Source: Psychrobacillus sp048572895
Lineage (GTDB): Bacteria; Bacillota; Bacilli; Bacillales_A; Planococcaceae
Length of the DNA stretch: 64,000 bases
Assembly (NCBI RefSeq): GCF_048572895.1
Contig: NZ_CP183878.1
Coordinates: forward strand, 2,790,001-2,854,000
Direction: 5' to 3'
Part shown: positions 36,966 through 46,126 of the stretch, one piece after another
Position numbering within the stretch: position 1 is the stretch's first letter
How the letters are laid out: each line of letters starts with the position of its first letter
Made by a program: the position numbers and the translations under genes
Notes under the pieces: model-generated
What the model was told of the DNA's origin: nothing
Databases searched by the model: none
The model's input: only the letters and a program-made list of their open reading frames with translations

Positions 36966-37474
36966 TAAAATAATTACAGTTAGAGAGATTGAAATATTCA
37001 CTAGATTAGAGGAGCCACTACTAGTGATTTTAGGAAATGTTTTAAGTAACGGAGAGTGTGATGAACTAATCAGATTGTCTAAGGACAAAATGAAACGTTC
37101 AAAGATTGGAACGACATGCAAAGTAAATGAACTAAGAACAAGTAGTAGTATGTTTTTTGAAGAAAGTGAAAACGAAATTGTTGCTAGAGTCGAAAAAAGG
37201 GTTTCATCTATTATGAATATACCCATTGAACACGGAGAAGACCTTCAAATACTACAGTATACTCCTAGTCAAGAGTATAGAGCTCATCATGATTTCTTTT
37301 CATCAACTAGTAAAGTAGCAAACAATAATAGAATTAGTACTCTAGTAATGTACTTAAATGACGTAGAACAAGGTGGAGATTTTTTTTCCCTAACCTAATT
37401 TTTTCAGTATCGCCCAAAAAAGGAATGGCAGTTTATTTCGAGTATTTCTATAACGATCAAAACCTGAATGATTC
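36966..37474 (+). pseudogene. Decayed second copy of the prolyl 4-hydroxylase-like gene
   Basis: From AAAATAATTACAG onward the DNA closely follows the gene at 33679-34320 for about 500 bases (for example KRVSSIMNIPIEHGE is unchanged). The first 15 or so codons and the start codon are lost, TTTTTTTTCCC after GGAGA shifts the frame near 37380, and the homology ends at the segment coding YNDQNLND. The distal iron-ligand region (LHGGAP) is missing, although a short stretch near 37510 may come from the original C-terminus. An internal frame of about 124 codons remains open but cannot give a full enzyme. It is most likely a tandem duplication followed by decay. Confidence 0.85.
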
Positions 37475-38019
37475 GTTACCTTATTGCTTTGCACAATTGT
37501 TTACTCAGTTAACTATAACTGGGGAACACTCTTTAATCTTCATTAATGATACTCGAAAACACGGAATTCTCCTTTAGTAAGCGTCTAAATGAAGAAAATC
37601 CAAATTCGAAGGAAATAGCAGAGATCATGGGGAAGAGATTAAACAACGACATATAAAGTTCTTTTTATTCAATCGTTAGAAACTAGTAGATGAAGAGATT
37701 AAAAAAGATCACTCAATTCTCTGAGAAATAGAGGGTGAGTGATCTTTTTTGTATGAACATGGCGCGGGAGTCGCCCCCCTCCAAGAAGAGCCACAGTACC
37801 ACCATTTATGTGTATATGTTTCTAATACCCATGAAAGTTGATTCCACTTTTCACGTATCACTCCTTTGAAGTGCCTTTCGGGAAATCCAACAACGAATCA
37901 TAACCGATTTCGTGTTCCTGCAAAAAGGCTTGATTAGTAATTTCAGGTACCTGTGCACGACACTATTCCGTTAATCCACTACAATTACATATTTATAAGC
38001 CGTGGAATAGGTATTTACT
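37475..38019. other. Region of gene remnants
   Basis: Short coding-like pieces without intact genes. On the plus strand KRLNEENPNSKEIAEIMGKRL ends at a stop near 37656. On the minus strand a piece ending FLQEHEIGYDSLLDFPKGTSKE stops near 37864 and is followed by a short frame with an AAGGAG site. The minus-strand pieces share the slightly higher G+C of 38020-38340. None could be assigned to a family. Confidence 0.35.
37701..37750 (+). terminator. Rho-independent terminator
   Basis: The stem AAAAAAGATCACTCA / TGAGTGATCTTTTTT has a loop that can itself pair (CTCTGAGAAATAGAG). It lies downstream of the remnant region on the plus strand and could work in both directions. Confidence 0.75.
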
Positions 38020-38334
38020 TCAATATCTAACCTTCTTTGAATTTTTATACAACTGGGTGAATTGTTCGTTGTTGTTTGTTGCACAGGTACCGTCCACTTT
38101 GTCTCCATTCCGGTAAATCGCGTTGCTTGCGCGGATCAACGAACTCGTTACGGAAGGGTCCCAGTTCATCATATCCACCCACTCTCCAAAATCGTCCAGA
38201 TCACAGAAGATGGAATCCATGAAACGATATCGGAAGAGACGAAGCATTACTCCATCATGAAACAGTTTTTTGACGACAGGGACCGTTTGTTGCATCATCT
38301 TTTTCGAGATGAATAGCGGGAATGGTAGCCTCAT
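38020..38334 (-). CDS. Doubtful reading frame, 104 residues
   Basis: The frame reads like protein in places (FGEWVDMMNWDPSVTSSLIRASNAIY) but has no good ribosome site, begins at the edge of a hairpin, and matches no family I know. It is more G+C-rich than its surroundings. The opposite strand also holds an open frame of 84 codons (38062-38316). It may be the remnant of an acquired gene. Confidence 0.25.
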   Translation of the reverse strand: MRLPFPLFISKKMMQQTVPVVKKLFHDGVMLRLFRYRFMDSIFCDLDDFGEWVDMMNWDPSVTSSLIRASNAIYRNGDKVDGTCATNNNEQFTQLYKNSKKVRY

Positions 38335-38340
38335 CCTGAA

Positions 38341-38379
38341 GACCCCTTCAAAGCCTTTTCGTGGCTCGAAGGGGTTTCT
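38341..38379. terminator. Hairpin between the CoA-transferase gene and the remnant region
   Basis: The arms ACCCCTTCAAAGCC and GGCTCGAAGGGGT form a stem of about twelve pairs with a loop of seven. It lies 11 bases after the CoA-transferase stop codon. T tracts are weak on both strands, so its direction is uncertain. Confidence 0.5.
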
Positions 38380-38389
38380 ATTTAACAGA

Positions 38390-39613
38390 TTAATTTCTAT
38401 GCACCGCTAGTGTATCCTTTTCAACTCTGATAATTTTGTTTGTTTGGAAGTCCTCAATTTCTTGATCTGTAAAGCCCAACTCCATTAAAATCTCTGCTGA
38501 ATGTTCTCCGAGACTTGGTGGAGGTGTGTATTCAGCTACAGGATTATCTTGAATTTTAATGGCAGCGCCAGGAACTGGAACCCCGCCTTTATCTCCCATT
38601 TTTAACGTTTGGATCATTTCTCTATGCTTAATTTGAGGATCGTTGATTACCTCATCTAACTTATTCACGGGGCTACTTGCAATTCCCCTTTGTTGTAAAA
38701 GTTGAAATGCTTCAAGTTTAGTTTGTTCACTCGTCCATTGAGAAATAGCTTCTTCTATTATTTCCCTTTTTTTAAATCTCCCCTCTTTCGTATATAAAGG
38801 AGATTCACTTTGGCCCCACTCATTTTTCCCTATTAGTTCAGTTAAATCTTTCCATTGTTTTTCAGACGCTAATAAATAGCTTGAGATGAATACATACCCA
38901 TCTGTTGTAGGGAATGATTTCGAAAGTTCAAACCGATCTGTCTTTCCCCATCTTTGACTTGTAATACCGTGTAACTTGGCCTCAGCAACACTGAAGCCTA
39001 ATAAGGATACTAGTCCGTCAAGCATGCTTATATCAACAAAGCGCCCGTGTCCTGTTCGTTCCCTATGAAATAGGGCAAACATGGTACCTAGAGCAGCTTG
39101 CATTCCAGCAATATGATCTGCTATGAAAAATCCGACATATGTCGGCGGACCATCTGGATGCCCTGTCAATTCTGCTAACCCACTCATTGACTGAATGACT
39201 CCATCATATGCTCCATAATTTTTATAAGGACCTGTTTGTCCGAATCCTGTAATATGAACCATGCTAATTCTAGGATTCACTGCTGAAATAGCGTCATAAT
39301 CAAACCCCAATTTTTCAGGTACATTCGCTCCATAATTCGTTACTAACACATCAGCAGTTTTGACTAGACGAGTGAAAATCTCCTTGCCTTTTTCGCTTTT
39401 TAAATCAATTGCAATTCCTCTTTTATTACGATTTTCCGAGGCAAAGTACAAACTAATATCATCATCCATCGGGGCAGAAGTTCTTCCGACTTCCCCCTCT
39501 GGTCGCTCAATCTTAATAACGTCAGCTCCATGATCTGCAAGTATCTGGCTACAGAATGGTCCTGCAATATAATGTGATAAATCCAAAACTCTGATTCCAG
39601 ATAAAATAGACAC
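38390..39613 (-). CDS. CoA-transferase, CaiB/BaiF (family III)
   Basis: About 407 residues. The N-terminus SILSGIRVLDLSHYIAGPFCSQILADHGADVIKIE is the classic family III start, followed by SLYFASENRNKRGIAIDLK and QSMSGLAELTG. Such enzymes move CoA between carboxylic acids. The GTG at 39613 is chosen because GAGGGTG lies six bases upstream and family members start there. It is the last gene of a Liv transporter/thiolase/SDR cluster and probably activates the imported acid as its CoA ester. The substrate is unknown. Confidence 0.88.
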   Translation of the reverse strand: MSILSGIRVLDLSHYIAGPFCSQILADHGADVIKIERPEGEVGRTSAPMDDDISLYFASENRNKRGIAIDLKSEKGKEIFTRLVKTADVLVTNYGANVPEKLGFDYDAISAVNPRISMVHITGFGQTGPYKNYGAYDGVIQSMSGLAELTGHPDGPPTYVGFFIADHIAGMQAALGTMFALFHRERTGHGRFVDISMLDGLVSLLGFSVAEAKLHGITSQRWGKTDRFELSKSFPTTDGYVFISSYLLASEKQWKDLTELIGKNEWGQSESPLYTKEGRFKKREIIEEAISQWTSEQTKLEAFQLLQQRGIASSPVNKLDEVINDPQIKHREMIQTLKMGDKGGVPVPGAAIKIQDNPVAEYTPPPSLGEHSAEILMELGFTDQEIEDFQTNKIIRVEKDTLAVHRN

Positions 39614-39668
39614 AAATCTCACCCTCAATCGAATTATTTGAAATATAGAGACATATTATGACTATGCT

Positions 39669-40862
39669 TTATGCTCTTTCTAAGATTAAAGAAAATCCTT
39701 GTCCTCCACCAACGCAAAAAGTAATTAGCCCTCTCGATAAATCTCTATTGTACATTTCTCTAGCTGTTCTTGCGACAAGAATGCCTCCGGAAGCGGCATT
39801 TGGATGTCCAATCGCGATAGCCCCTCCATTTGGATTCACTTTATCCATATCAATGCCTAACTCACGTATACACGCAAGTGATTGTGCGGCAAATGCTTCG
39901 TTGATTTCAATGATATCAAAGTCATCAATTGACAATCCTGTCTTCTTTAGTAATTTTCGTGTGGAGTAAACGGGTCCTATTCCCATGATTGAAGGGTCAA
40001 CACCTGCAGATGCAGATGCTCCGATTTTCGCCAAAGGTTCTAATCCATATTCTTCCGCTTTCTCTCTACTCATAATAAGAACTGTCGAAGCACCGTCATT
40101 TAACGGCGAAGAGTTTCCTGCTGTCACTACTCCATCCTCACTCATAACTGGTTTTAGCTTTGATAGCACTTCAAGATTTGTTTCTGGCCGAATGCATTCA
40201 TCTTTTTGGAAAACCTTTGTTTCTCCTTTTCTCTGTGGTATATGAATAGGAAATGTCTCAGCATCGTAAAATCCTCTCTGCCACGCAGCCTCCGCTTTCA
40301 AATGACTTGCAAGCGCAAATTCATCACATTCCTTTCTAGAAATGTTATACATCTCCGCGAGATTTTCTGCAGTGGCAATCATAGAAGGATTCCCATATTC
40401 TTCATTGGTTGTTTGACCTGATAGAAACTCAAGCTTATCCGGATACGCCTTCTCTGGACTTTTTACATAGAACGGCTTTTGGGAGTGACTCTCAACCCCG
40501 CCCGCCAATACAACTTCGCATTGACCAGAAGATACTAGCATTGCTGCCCATGCTACCGCATTAAGTGAACTCGCACATTGGCGATCAATTGTGATTGCGG
40601 GAACTTCGATAGGGAAACCTGCTTCAAGTGCTGCAACTCGCGCAAAGTTAAAAGAATGACTATCGAATAAATTCCCCATGATAATCTCATCAATATCCTG
40701 TGGATTCACCTTATGTTCTTCTACAACATTTTTCATTGCCATTGCTCCGAGCTCTACGGCTGAAAAGTTAGCGAGAGTACCGCGCATTTTCCCAACCGAT
40801 GTTCTAGAAACTCCCACTATTACAGCGTCTTTCATACTTACTGAATTATCTACTCTATTCAT
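39669..40862 (-). CDS. Thiolase (acetyl-CoA acetyltransferase family)
   Basis: A 397-residue thiolase with the acyl-accepting cysteine in DRQCASSLNA (Cys96), the conserved NEAFAAQ, the histidine in GGAIAIGHPNAASG and the second cysteine in ITFCVGGGQG. It cleaves or forms a beta-ketoacyl-CoA. GGGGGGATAAATAATA precedes the ATG. It lies between the AraC regulator and CoA-transferase genes, so degradation of a CoA-activated compound is likely. Confidence 0.92.
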   Translation of the reverse strand: MNRVDNSVSMKDAVIVGVSRTSVGKMRGTLANFSAVELGAMAMKNVVEEHKVNPQDIDEIIMGNLFDSHSFNFARVAALEAGFPIEVPAITIDRQCASSLNAVAWAAMLVSSGQCEVVLAGGVESHSQKPFYVKSPEKAYPDKLEFLSGQTTNEEYGNPSMIATAENLAEMYNISRKECDEFALASHLKAEAAWQRGFYDAETFPIHIPQRKGETKVFQKDECIRPETNLEVLSKLKPVMSEDGVVTAGNSSPLNDGASTVLIMSREKAEEYGLEPLAKIGASASAGVDPSIMGIGPVYSTRKLLKKTGLSIDDFDIIEINEAFAAQSLACIRELGIDMDKVNPNGGAIAIGHPNAASGGILVARTAREMYNRDLSRGLITFCVGGGQGFSLILERA

Positions 40863-40885
40863 TATTATTTATCCCCCCTTGGCAT

Positions 40886-41731
40886 TTAAGGTAGTGGAAT
40901 CGTTGCAATACAACTCACTTGAGAACTCGCAAGGGATAAACCGTAGAGTTCATTTTTCCGGAAGTTTCCGGGTGAGGTACCTACAATCTTCTTAAATGTC
41001 TTGATGAAATGGTAAACGTTGTTATATCCCACATTACTACTAATCTCCGATACATCTAAATTCGTATTGATCAGTAACTGAGCAGCTTGTTCGATTCGAA
41101 CTTTATTTAAAAATAGGTTGATTGTCATACCTGTATTGCCCTTAAACGTTTTACAAATATAATTTTTGCTATGTCCAACATGTTGTGCAACTTTGTCTAA
41201 AGAAACTTCAATGTCATGATTTTCTCTTATATACTCTTTAATTTGATCCGAAACCATTAACTTTTGCTCATTCATTGTCACATGCATCTTTTGATATCGA
41301 ATTATATAATAGAGGGCAGCTAGTAGTGTATGTGTGCCAATCTCTCGATACCAAGGAGACATTTCAAGTCCTTCATTAAAGACTAAATTCAACATGGCCA
41401 TTATGTTATCGGAGCCCATACAGACATTTGGAACATGATGTAAACTTTCTTTTAACTCGTTATTAAAAACTGCATATTTTACTTCCAGCATGCTTAACGG
41501 TTTTCCATCTACGTCACGTGTGTCAGCAATGCCATGCCTATCATTAGGTCTAGTAAACAGGTACATACCCTGAGTCAACTTGACACGTTCCTCACCTGTT
41601 ATAAAGTCCCCTTCTCCGCTAATTACATAATAAATTTGATAGTAATCATTATGTGAATGGGGTTCAAGAGAGCTTCCTGAAGGGTATTCACTTTTAGCAA
41701 GCCATAATATATTTATCATGTTAGTATCCAT
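40886..41731 (-). CDS. AraC-family transcriptional regulator with N-terminal cupin
   Basis: A 281-residue regulator. The N-terminal third is a cupin-like effector domain (PHSHNDYYQIYYVISGEGDF...YLFTRPNDRHGI). The C-terminal hundred residues hold two helix-turn-helix units: VSLDKVAQHVGHSKNYICKTFKGNTGM and LDVSEISSNVGYNNVYHFIKTFKKIVGTSPGNFRK. It lies within the minus-strand cluster, between the transporter genes and the thiolase gene, and is the obvious candidate to control it. The ligand is unknown. Confidence 0.9.
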   Translation of the reverse strand: MDTNMINILWLAKSEYPSGSSLEPHSHNDYYQIYYVISGEGDFITGEERVKLTQGMYLFTRPNDRHGIADTRDVDGKPLSMLEVKYAVFNNELKESLHHVPNVCMGSDNIMAMLNLVFNEGLEMSPWYREIGTHTLLAALYYIIRYQKMHVTMNEQKLMVSDQIKEYIRENHDIEVSLDKVAQHVGHSKNYICKTFKGNTGMTINLFLNKVRIEQAAQLLINTNLDVSEISSNVGYNNVYHFIKTFKKIVGTSPGNFRKNELYGLSLASSQVSCIATIPLP

Positions 41732-41809
41732 TTTTTATCACCTTAAGTAATTTCATTAGTTTCTTCTTGGTGCTTATAGTAAGTGAAGAAACAAATCAAA
41801 TTAGTTTTT

Positions 41810-42517
41810 TTATACATTTCCAAGATACGCTTTTGCGACATCTGGATTCATACGAATCTCTTCTCCTGTACCTTCTAAAACTATACGTCCCGTCTCTATG
41901 ACGTAGGCACGATCGGATATCTTCAATGCACTATTCGCCATCTGTTCGACCAAAAGCACGGTGACACCCGAGGCATTAATTTCCTTTAATAAATCAAAAA
42001 CCTCATTTACAATGATAGGAGCAAGCCCTAGTGAGGGTTCATCAAGAATTAAAAAGCATGGTTCAGTCATAAGGGCTCTTGCAATGGCTAGCATTTGTTG
42101 CTCCCCCCCAGAAAGAGTCCCTCCCAATTGTTCTTTTCTTTCCTCAAGCCGTGGGAAACGTTCGAAAATCGATTCAATCATGATATTTGTTTTCTTGGAA
42201 TCCTTTACAATATGTGCTCCTAATAGTATGTTTTCCATTACTGTATGTTGAGGAAATATTTGTCTACCCTCAGGTACGATGCGAATTCCTTTACGCACCA
42301 GTTGGTCAGGACGATCATTGGTAATATCTTTTCCTTGAAAGGAGATACTTCCACTTTTCGCCTTATGAAGAGCGACAACCGTATTGAGAATGGTGCTTTT
42401 ACCAGCACCATTTGCTCCTAAAACTGTAACAATCTCACCTTGTTCTACGTGTAAAGAGATATTATGAACAACTTCAGTTTTTCCGTAACTTACAGTTAAA
42501 TCCTTAACTTGTAACAT
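41810..42517 (-). CDS. livF: Branched-chain-type ABC transporter ATPase LivF
   Basis: About 235 residues: LQVKDLTVSYGKTEVVHNISL, Walker A GANGAGKST, the LivF-typical GIRIVPEGRQIFP Q-loop region, signature LSGGEQQMLAIARAL, Walker B FLILDEPSLGLAP and the switch region VLLVEQ. The ATG at 42517 overlaps the end of the fused LivM-LivG gene; an in-frame GTG at 42535 is less likely because the GGGG ribosome site lies between them. It pairs with the ATPase half of the fusion to power uptake. Confidence 0.93.
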   Translation of the reverse strand: MLQVKDLTVSYGKTEVVHNISLHVEQGEIVTVLGANGAGKSTILNTVVALHKAKSGSISFQGKDITNDRPDQLVRKGIRIVPEGRQIFPQHTVMENILLGAHIVKDSKKTNIMIESIFERFPRLEERKEQLGGTLSGGEQQMLAIARALMTEPCFLILDEPSLGLAPIIVNEVFDLLKEINASGVTVLLVEQMANSALKISDRAYVIETGRIVLEGTGEEIRMNPDVAKAYLGNV

Positions 42518-44336
42518 AGATTTCCGCCCCTTCACCCAGATAAGCGTTTCTTACAACCGGATTGGAATTCACGCTTGCAGGATCACCCTCTGCAATTTTT
42601 TTGCCATAATCAAGTACGGTAATATAATCGGATATCTCCATGACTAAATCCATGTGATGTTCGATCATTAGAACGGTAACTCCGGCCTCTCGAACTTTGT
42701 TAAGCAACTTCGAGAATTCCATAGTCTCTGTATCTGATAGGCCAGCACATGGTTCATCTAGAACTAGAAGCTCTGGTTTCATGCTAAGAGCTCGCGCCAG
42801 TTCTAATAATTTCTGTTGACCTGCTGACAGGCTCTCCGGTTCATTGTTCGCTTGGTGGCCTAGGTCTATTAAATCAAGGTAATCCATTGCTTCATAAAAT
42901 GATTTTCTTTCTTCATTCCTCATTTTCCGTGTACGGAACATTGTATCGGTAAGTGAATAGCTATAAAATAGCCGTCCCCCCATCGCAACATTTTCAACGA
43001 CCGAGAGATTGTTAAAAAGTCTTACATGTTGGAATGTCCTCGAGACCCCCTGCCTTACCAGATCTACAATACTCTTACCCGTAATGTCCTTGTCTTTAAA
43101 AATAACCATGCCTGCTGATGGCTTATCAACACCAGTAATCATGTTTAATGTTGTAGTTTTGCCGGCACCATTCGGACCAATAAGTGAGTGAACAGTCCCT
43201 CTTTTAATAGTCATGCTTAGATTTTCTACTGCAGTATGTCCCCCGAACTTCTTCGTAAGTTCCTTAATAACTAAAATGTCATCACTATCGGAGTTAGTAC
43301 CAACACTAATAGCATTCTGCTTTATTTCAAAAGCTTTTTTGTCCCTTTTTTCCATGATGTATTGATTGTCATCTATTTCTCTGAAATGCTTTTTAATCGT
43401 TCCTGCAATACCCGCCGGAAGTACTTGTGGGATGACGACAAGAAGGGCACCATATACAATCTGTTTCAGGTCAGGTGCTGCATTAAATAGTTCTGGTATT
43501 AACGTAGCAATGATAGCACCGATAATTGGACCGCTAAGTGTCCCTTGCCCACCCAAAACCACCATCAGAAGAATGAATACTGTAAATTGAAAACTGAAGG
43601 TATCAGGGCTTAGATAGCCACTATAACTAGCATAAACGCCTCCAGCTAATCCAGCGAGTAATGAACTGAAAAAGTAGCCTATGATTCTATATTTACTGAA
43701 GTTAATGCCAACCCCTGCTGCTGCAATCTCGTTGTCTGTCATTGCAATTAAATCTCTACCCCATCGACTTTTAACGATGTTCCTCTGTACGACAATACAT
43801 ATTACTACTAGTAGAAGTATGAAATAGTATTTTTGAAGGGTATCTAGGCTGAAACCGAAAATAGTCCAACTTGAGACGAACAGCCCCTGTGAACCACCCG
43901 TAAACCAGGTCCATTCATTAAACACTCGATGCGCCATTTCTAGTAAACCAATACTTATAAGAGCGAGGTAATGGTGTTTTACTTTAGATGCTGGAAGGGA
44001 AACTAGCAAACCGACAACAGCAGCCGCTATTGCCCCTAGTATAAGCCCCACGAAAAACGGCAAATTGTAGGCGGTAATGGCTACTGCTGACACATATGCC
44101 CCAACACCAAAATGTGCGGCAAATGCAAAAGAAGTTATACCACTAAAGCCCGCAGAAATGTTATAGCCAATTGCCAGGATAATATAGATGAAAATTAAAC
44201 TTACTAATCGCAAGTAGTAACTACCTGCTACTAAGGGAATAGCTAAACTAATCAATAAAAGAGCAACCCAAAGGATAATAAAATAAACTTTATATTTTTT
44301 CTGCAGTGAAGCTGCCTTTATTGAAAATTTTGGCAC
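42504..44336 (-). CDS. livMG: Fused LivM permease and LivG ATPase
   Basis: A 610-residue fusion. Residues 1 to about 330 form a LivM-type permease with eight or more helices (GYNISAGFSGITSFAFAAHFGVGAY, GGQGTLSGPIIGAI). After a polar linker (about 335-360), residues 365-610 form a LivG ATPase with Walker A GPNGAGKTTT, GVSRTFQHVRLF, signature LSAGQQKLLELARAL and Walker B LLVLDEPCAGL. The two are usually separate genes. The start is GTG behind GGGAGGG, 47 bases inside the end of livH. The symbol combines the two parts. Confidence 0.92.
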   Translation of the reverse strand: MPKFSIKAASLQKKYKVYFIILWVALLLISLAIPLVAGSYYLRLVSLIFIYIILAIGYNISAGFSGITSFAFAAHFGVGAYVSAVAITAYNLPFFVGLILGAIAAAVVGLLVSLPASKVKHHYLALISIGLLEMAHRVFNEWTWFTGGSQGLFVSSWTIFGFSLDTLQKYYFILLLVVICIVVQRNIVKSRWGRDLIAMTDNEIAAAGVGINFSKYRIIGYFFSSLLAGLAGGVYASYSGYLSPDTFSFQFTVFILLMVVLGGQGTLSGPIIGAIIATLIPELFNAAPDLKQIVYGALLVVIPQVLPAGIAGTIKKHFREIDDNQYIMEKRDKKAFEIKQNAISVGTNSDSDDILVIKELTKKFGGHTAVENLSMTIKRGTVHSLIGPNGAGKTTTLNMITGVDKPSAGMVIFKDKDITGKSIVDLVRQGVSRTFQHVRLFNNLSVVENVAMGGRLFYSYSLTDTMFRTRKMRNEERKSFYEAMDYLDLIDLGHQANNEPESLSAGQQKLLELARALSMKPELLVLDEPCAGLSDTETMEFSKLLNKVREAGVTVLMIEHHMDLVMEISDYITVLDYGKKIAEGDPASVNSNPVVRNAYLGEGAEIYVTS

Positions 44337-45177
44337 CTAATATCCCTCCCGGTAAAACTATAATGACAACAATCATAATTAAAAAGATAACGGCATCTTT
44401 CATACCACCAGGGATCATCAGCCCAACAAATCCCTCTAACAAACCTAGAGAAATACCACCGATAAACGCTCCTTTGGTATTACCTAACCCTCCGATTAAC
44501 GCTGCTGCGAAAGCTTTTATGCCAAGTGCATATGTCATTGTATAGCTAGCAAAAGTTAAGGGTGCAATCAGTGCACCCGCGATTGCCGCAACACCTCCTG
44601 ATATGGCGAAACAGGTCAACACAACGACACTGCTTCGAATACCCATGATTCTTGCTGTATCCGGTTTATACGATACAGCCCTAACAGCTCTACCAAAACT
44701 AGTTTTTTGAATGACAAATTGATACGCGATACCAATCGATATTGCAATAACAATCATCATCATTTCGTGCAACATAATATTCGCACCGAACATACGAATA
44801 TCTAGACCATTGAACAGGTATGGAAAAGCCTTTGGTTCCGTTCCGAATATCATTCGAGCAATATTGTCTATGATGATACTTGCACCGAATAGAGTGACAA
44901 TCCAACTTGAATTTTTCGATAGATCTCCTAATCTCTCTACTGCTGTCTTATAGATCACCATACTTAGTAATATGTTAATCGATATTGCTAACAAAATAGC
45001 AAGTATATAATTCATATGAAAAACACTTATGAACCAGTAGCTTGTCATAGCACCTATCATAATAACGGAGCCATGTGCAAAATTAATGATACGAGTTGTA
45101 GAATAAATGATACCGATGGCAAGTGCCATTAAGGCATACATGCTCCCGTTAGCAAGAGCAAATATTAGTTCCTGCAT
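44290..45177 (-). CDS. livH: Branched-chain-type ABC transporter permease LivH
   Basis: A 295-residue membrane protein with about eight helices. It contains the LivH N-terminal block MQELIFALANGSMYALMALAIGIIYSTTRIINFAHG and the later AAALIGGLGNTKGAFIGGISLGLLE. It forms the channel with the LivM half of the fusion. GAGAGGGG precedes its ATG. The transporter class covers amino acids, amides, urea and aromatic acids, so the actual substrate is open. Confidence 0.93.
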   Translation of the reverse strand: MQELIFALANGSMYALMALAIGIIYSTTRIINFAHGSVIMIGAMTSYWFISVFHMNYILAILLAISINILLSMVIYKTAVERLGDLSKNSSWIVTLFGASIIIDNIARMIFGTEPKAFPYLFNGLDIRMFGANIMLHEMMMIVIAISIGIAYQFVIQKTSFGRAVRAVSYKPDTARIMGIRSSVVVLTCFAISGGVAAIAGALIAPLTFASYTMTYALGIKAFAAALIGGLGNTKGAFIGGISLGLLEGFVGLMIPGGMKDAVIFLIMIVVIIVLPGGILGAKIFNKGSFTAEKI

Positions 45178-45209
45178 ATATACACCCCTCTCTTATCTTC
45201 CTAGTCGCC

Positions 45210-45953
45210 TCATGTTGTCGCAGCACCACTAACAGTTATGCACTGCCCTGATAAGAAGCTTGCATCATCACTAGAAAGGAAAGACACAACACTGGCAATT
45301 TCATGAGGTTTTCCAAGCCTTTTTAAAGGCGTATTCTTTATATGTTCTTCTATAATTTCCGTCGGGACAGTTTTATACATGTCTGTTTCAATATAACCAG
45401 GGGCAACACAGTTAACGTTAATATTCTTTGGTCCCCCCTCCTTCGCAAGCGTTTTGGAAAAACCAATTAATCCTGCTTTTGATGCTGCGTAATTAGCCTG
45501 ACCTACATTACCAAATGCAGATATGGACGAGATGTTTACAATCTTTCCGAAGGCATTTTTCCTCATAATCGGTACTACATGTTTACAAAGGTAATAGGCA
45601 CCTTTAAGATTTACATTTATAACAGCATCCCAAGCTTCATCCGTCATTTTGTGGAACATACTGTCTTGAGTAATCCCAGCATTGTTGACAAGGATGTCAA
45701 CAGTACCGAAATGTTTCATCGCTTGAGAAACAGCTTTTTCTACTTGGTTGTCATTCGATACATCACATTGAATGGCCAGAACTTCAGCATCACTAGTATC
45801 GAGTCTTGAAATCATTTCTTTCGCCAAGTTCAGGTCATATTCAAGTACTGCAATTCCTGCAATACCATCCTCTAGAAAGCGTTTAACGATAGATTCACCT
45901 ATTCCTTTCCCACCCCCGGTAATAATTGCGTACTTACCTTTTAATTTTCCCAT
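45210..45953 (-). CDS. Short-chain dehydrogenase/reductase (FabG-like)
   Basis: About 247 residues. The Rossmann motif TGGGKGIGESIV lies near the N-terminus, then NNAG, and the catalytic Ser-Tyr-Lys set in NISSISAFGNVGQANYAASKAGLIG. VNCVAPGYIETDM follows. It is most similar to 3-oxoacyl-ACP reductases and acetoacetyl-CoA reductases. The ATG at 45953 with GGGAGG seven bases upstream is the start; the TTG further up overlaps that site. Beside a thiolase and a CoA-transferase, it probably oxidises a 3-hydroxyacyl-CoA or related alcohol. Confidence 0.9.
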   Translation of the reverse strand: MGKLKGKYAIITGGGKGIGESIVKRFLEDGIAGIAVLEYDLNLAKEMISRLDTSDAEVLAIQCDVSNDNQVEKAVSQAMKHFGTVDILVNNAGITQDSMFHKMTDEAWDAVINVNLKGAYYLCKHVVPIMRKNAFGKIVNISSISAFGNVGQANYAASKAGLIGFSKTLAKEGGPKNINVNCVAPGYIETDMYKTVPTEIIEEHIKNTPLKRLGKPHEIASVVSFLSSDDASFLSGQCITVSGAATT

Positions 45954-46126
45954 ACTAATACCTCCCAAATAGTTGTGGATTTTCTTTTTATTGATTTCCT
46001 AGTCATATGTAGGGTAAGTCTCCCACTAAGATAAAATATAAAATTACACAGCTAGAGTAGAGCTACATTATGTCGATTTCCCAATTTCCATTACAAATTT
46101 AGGAGATCGACAGTAACTACTTACAA

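Noticed and set aside
36804..37226. N-terminal extension of the HelD-like protein
   Set aside because: This part of the frame is the antisense of the decayed hydroxylase copy and of a repeat; the normal HelD N-terminus and ribosome site begin at 36803.
37024..37398. Open frame of 124 codons with hydroxylase similarity taken as a second functional gene
   Set aside because: It lacks the N-terminus and the distal iron-binding half and ends at a frameshift; it is part of a decayed duplicate.
38062..38316. An 84-residue plus-strand protein
   Set aside because: No ribosome site, and the minus strand reads at least as well; probably neither is a functional gene.
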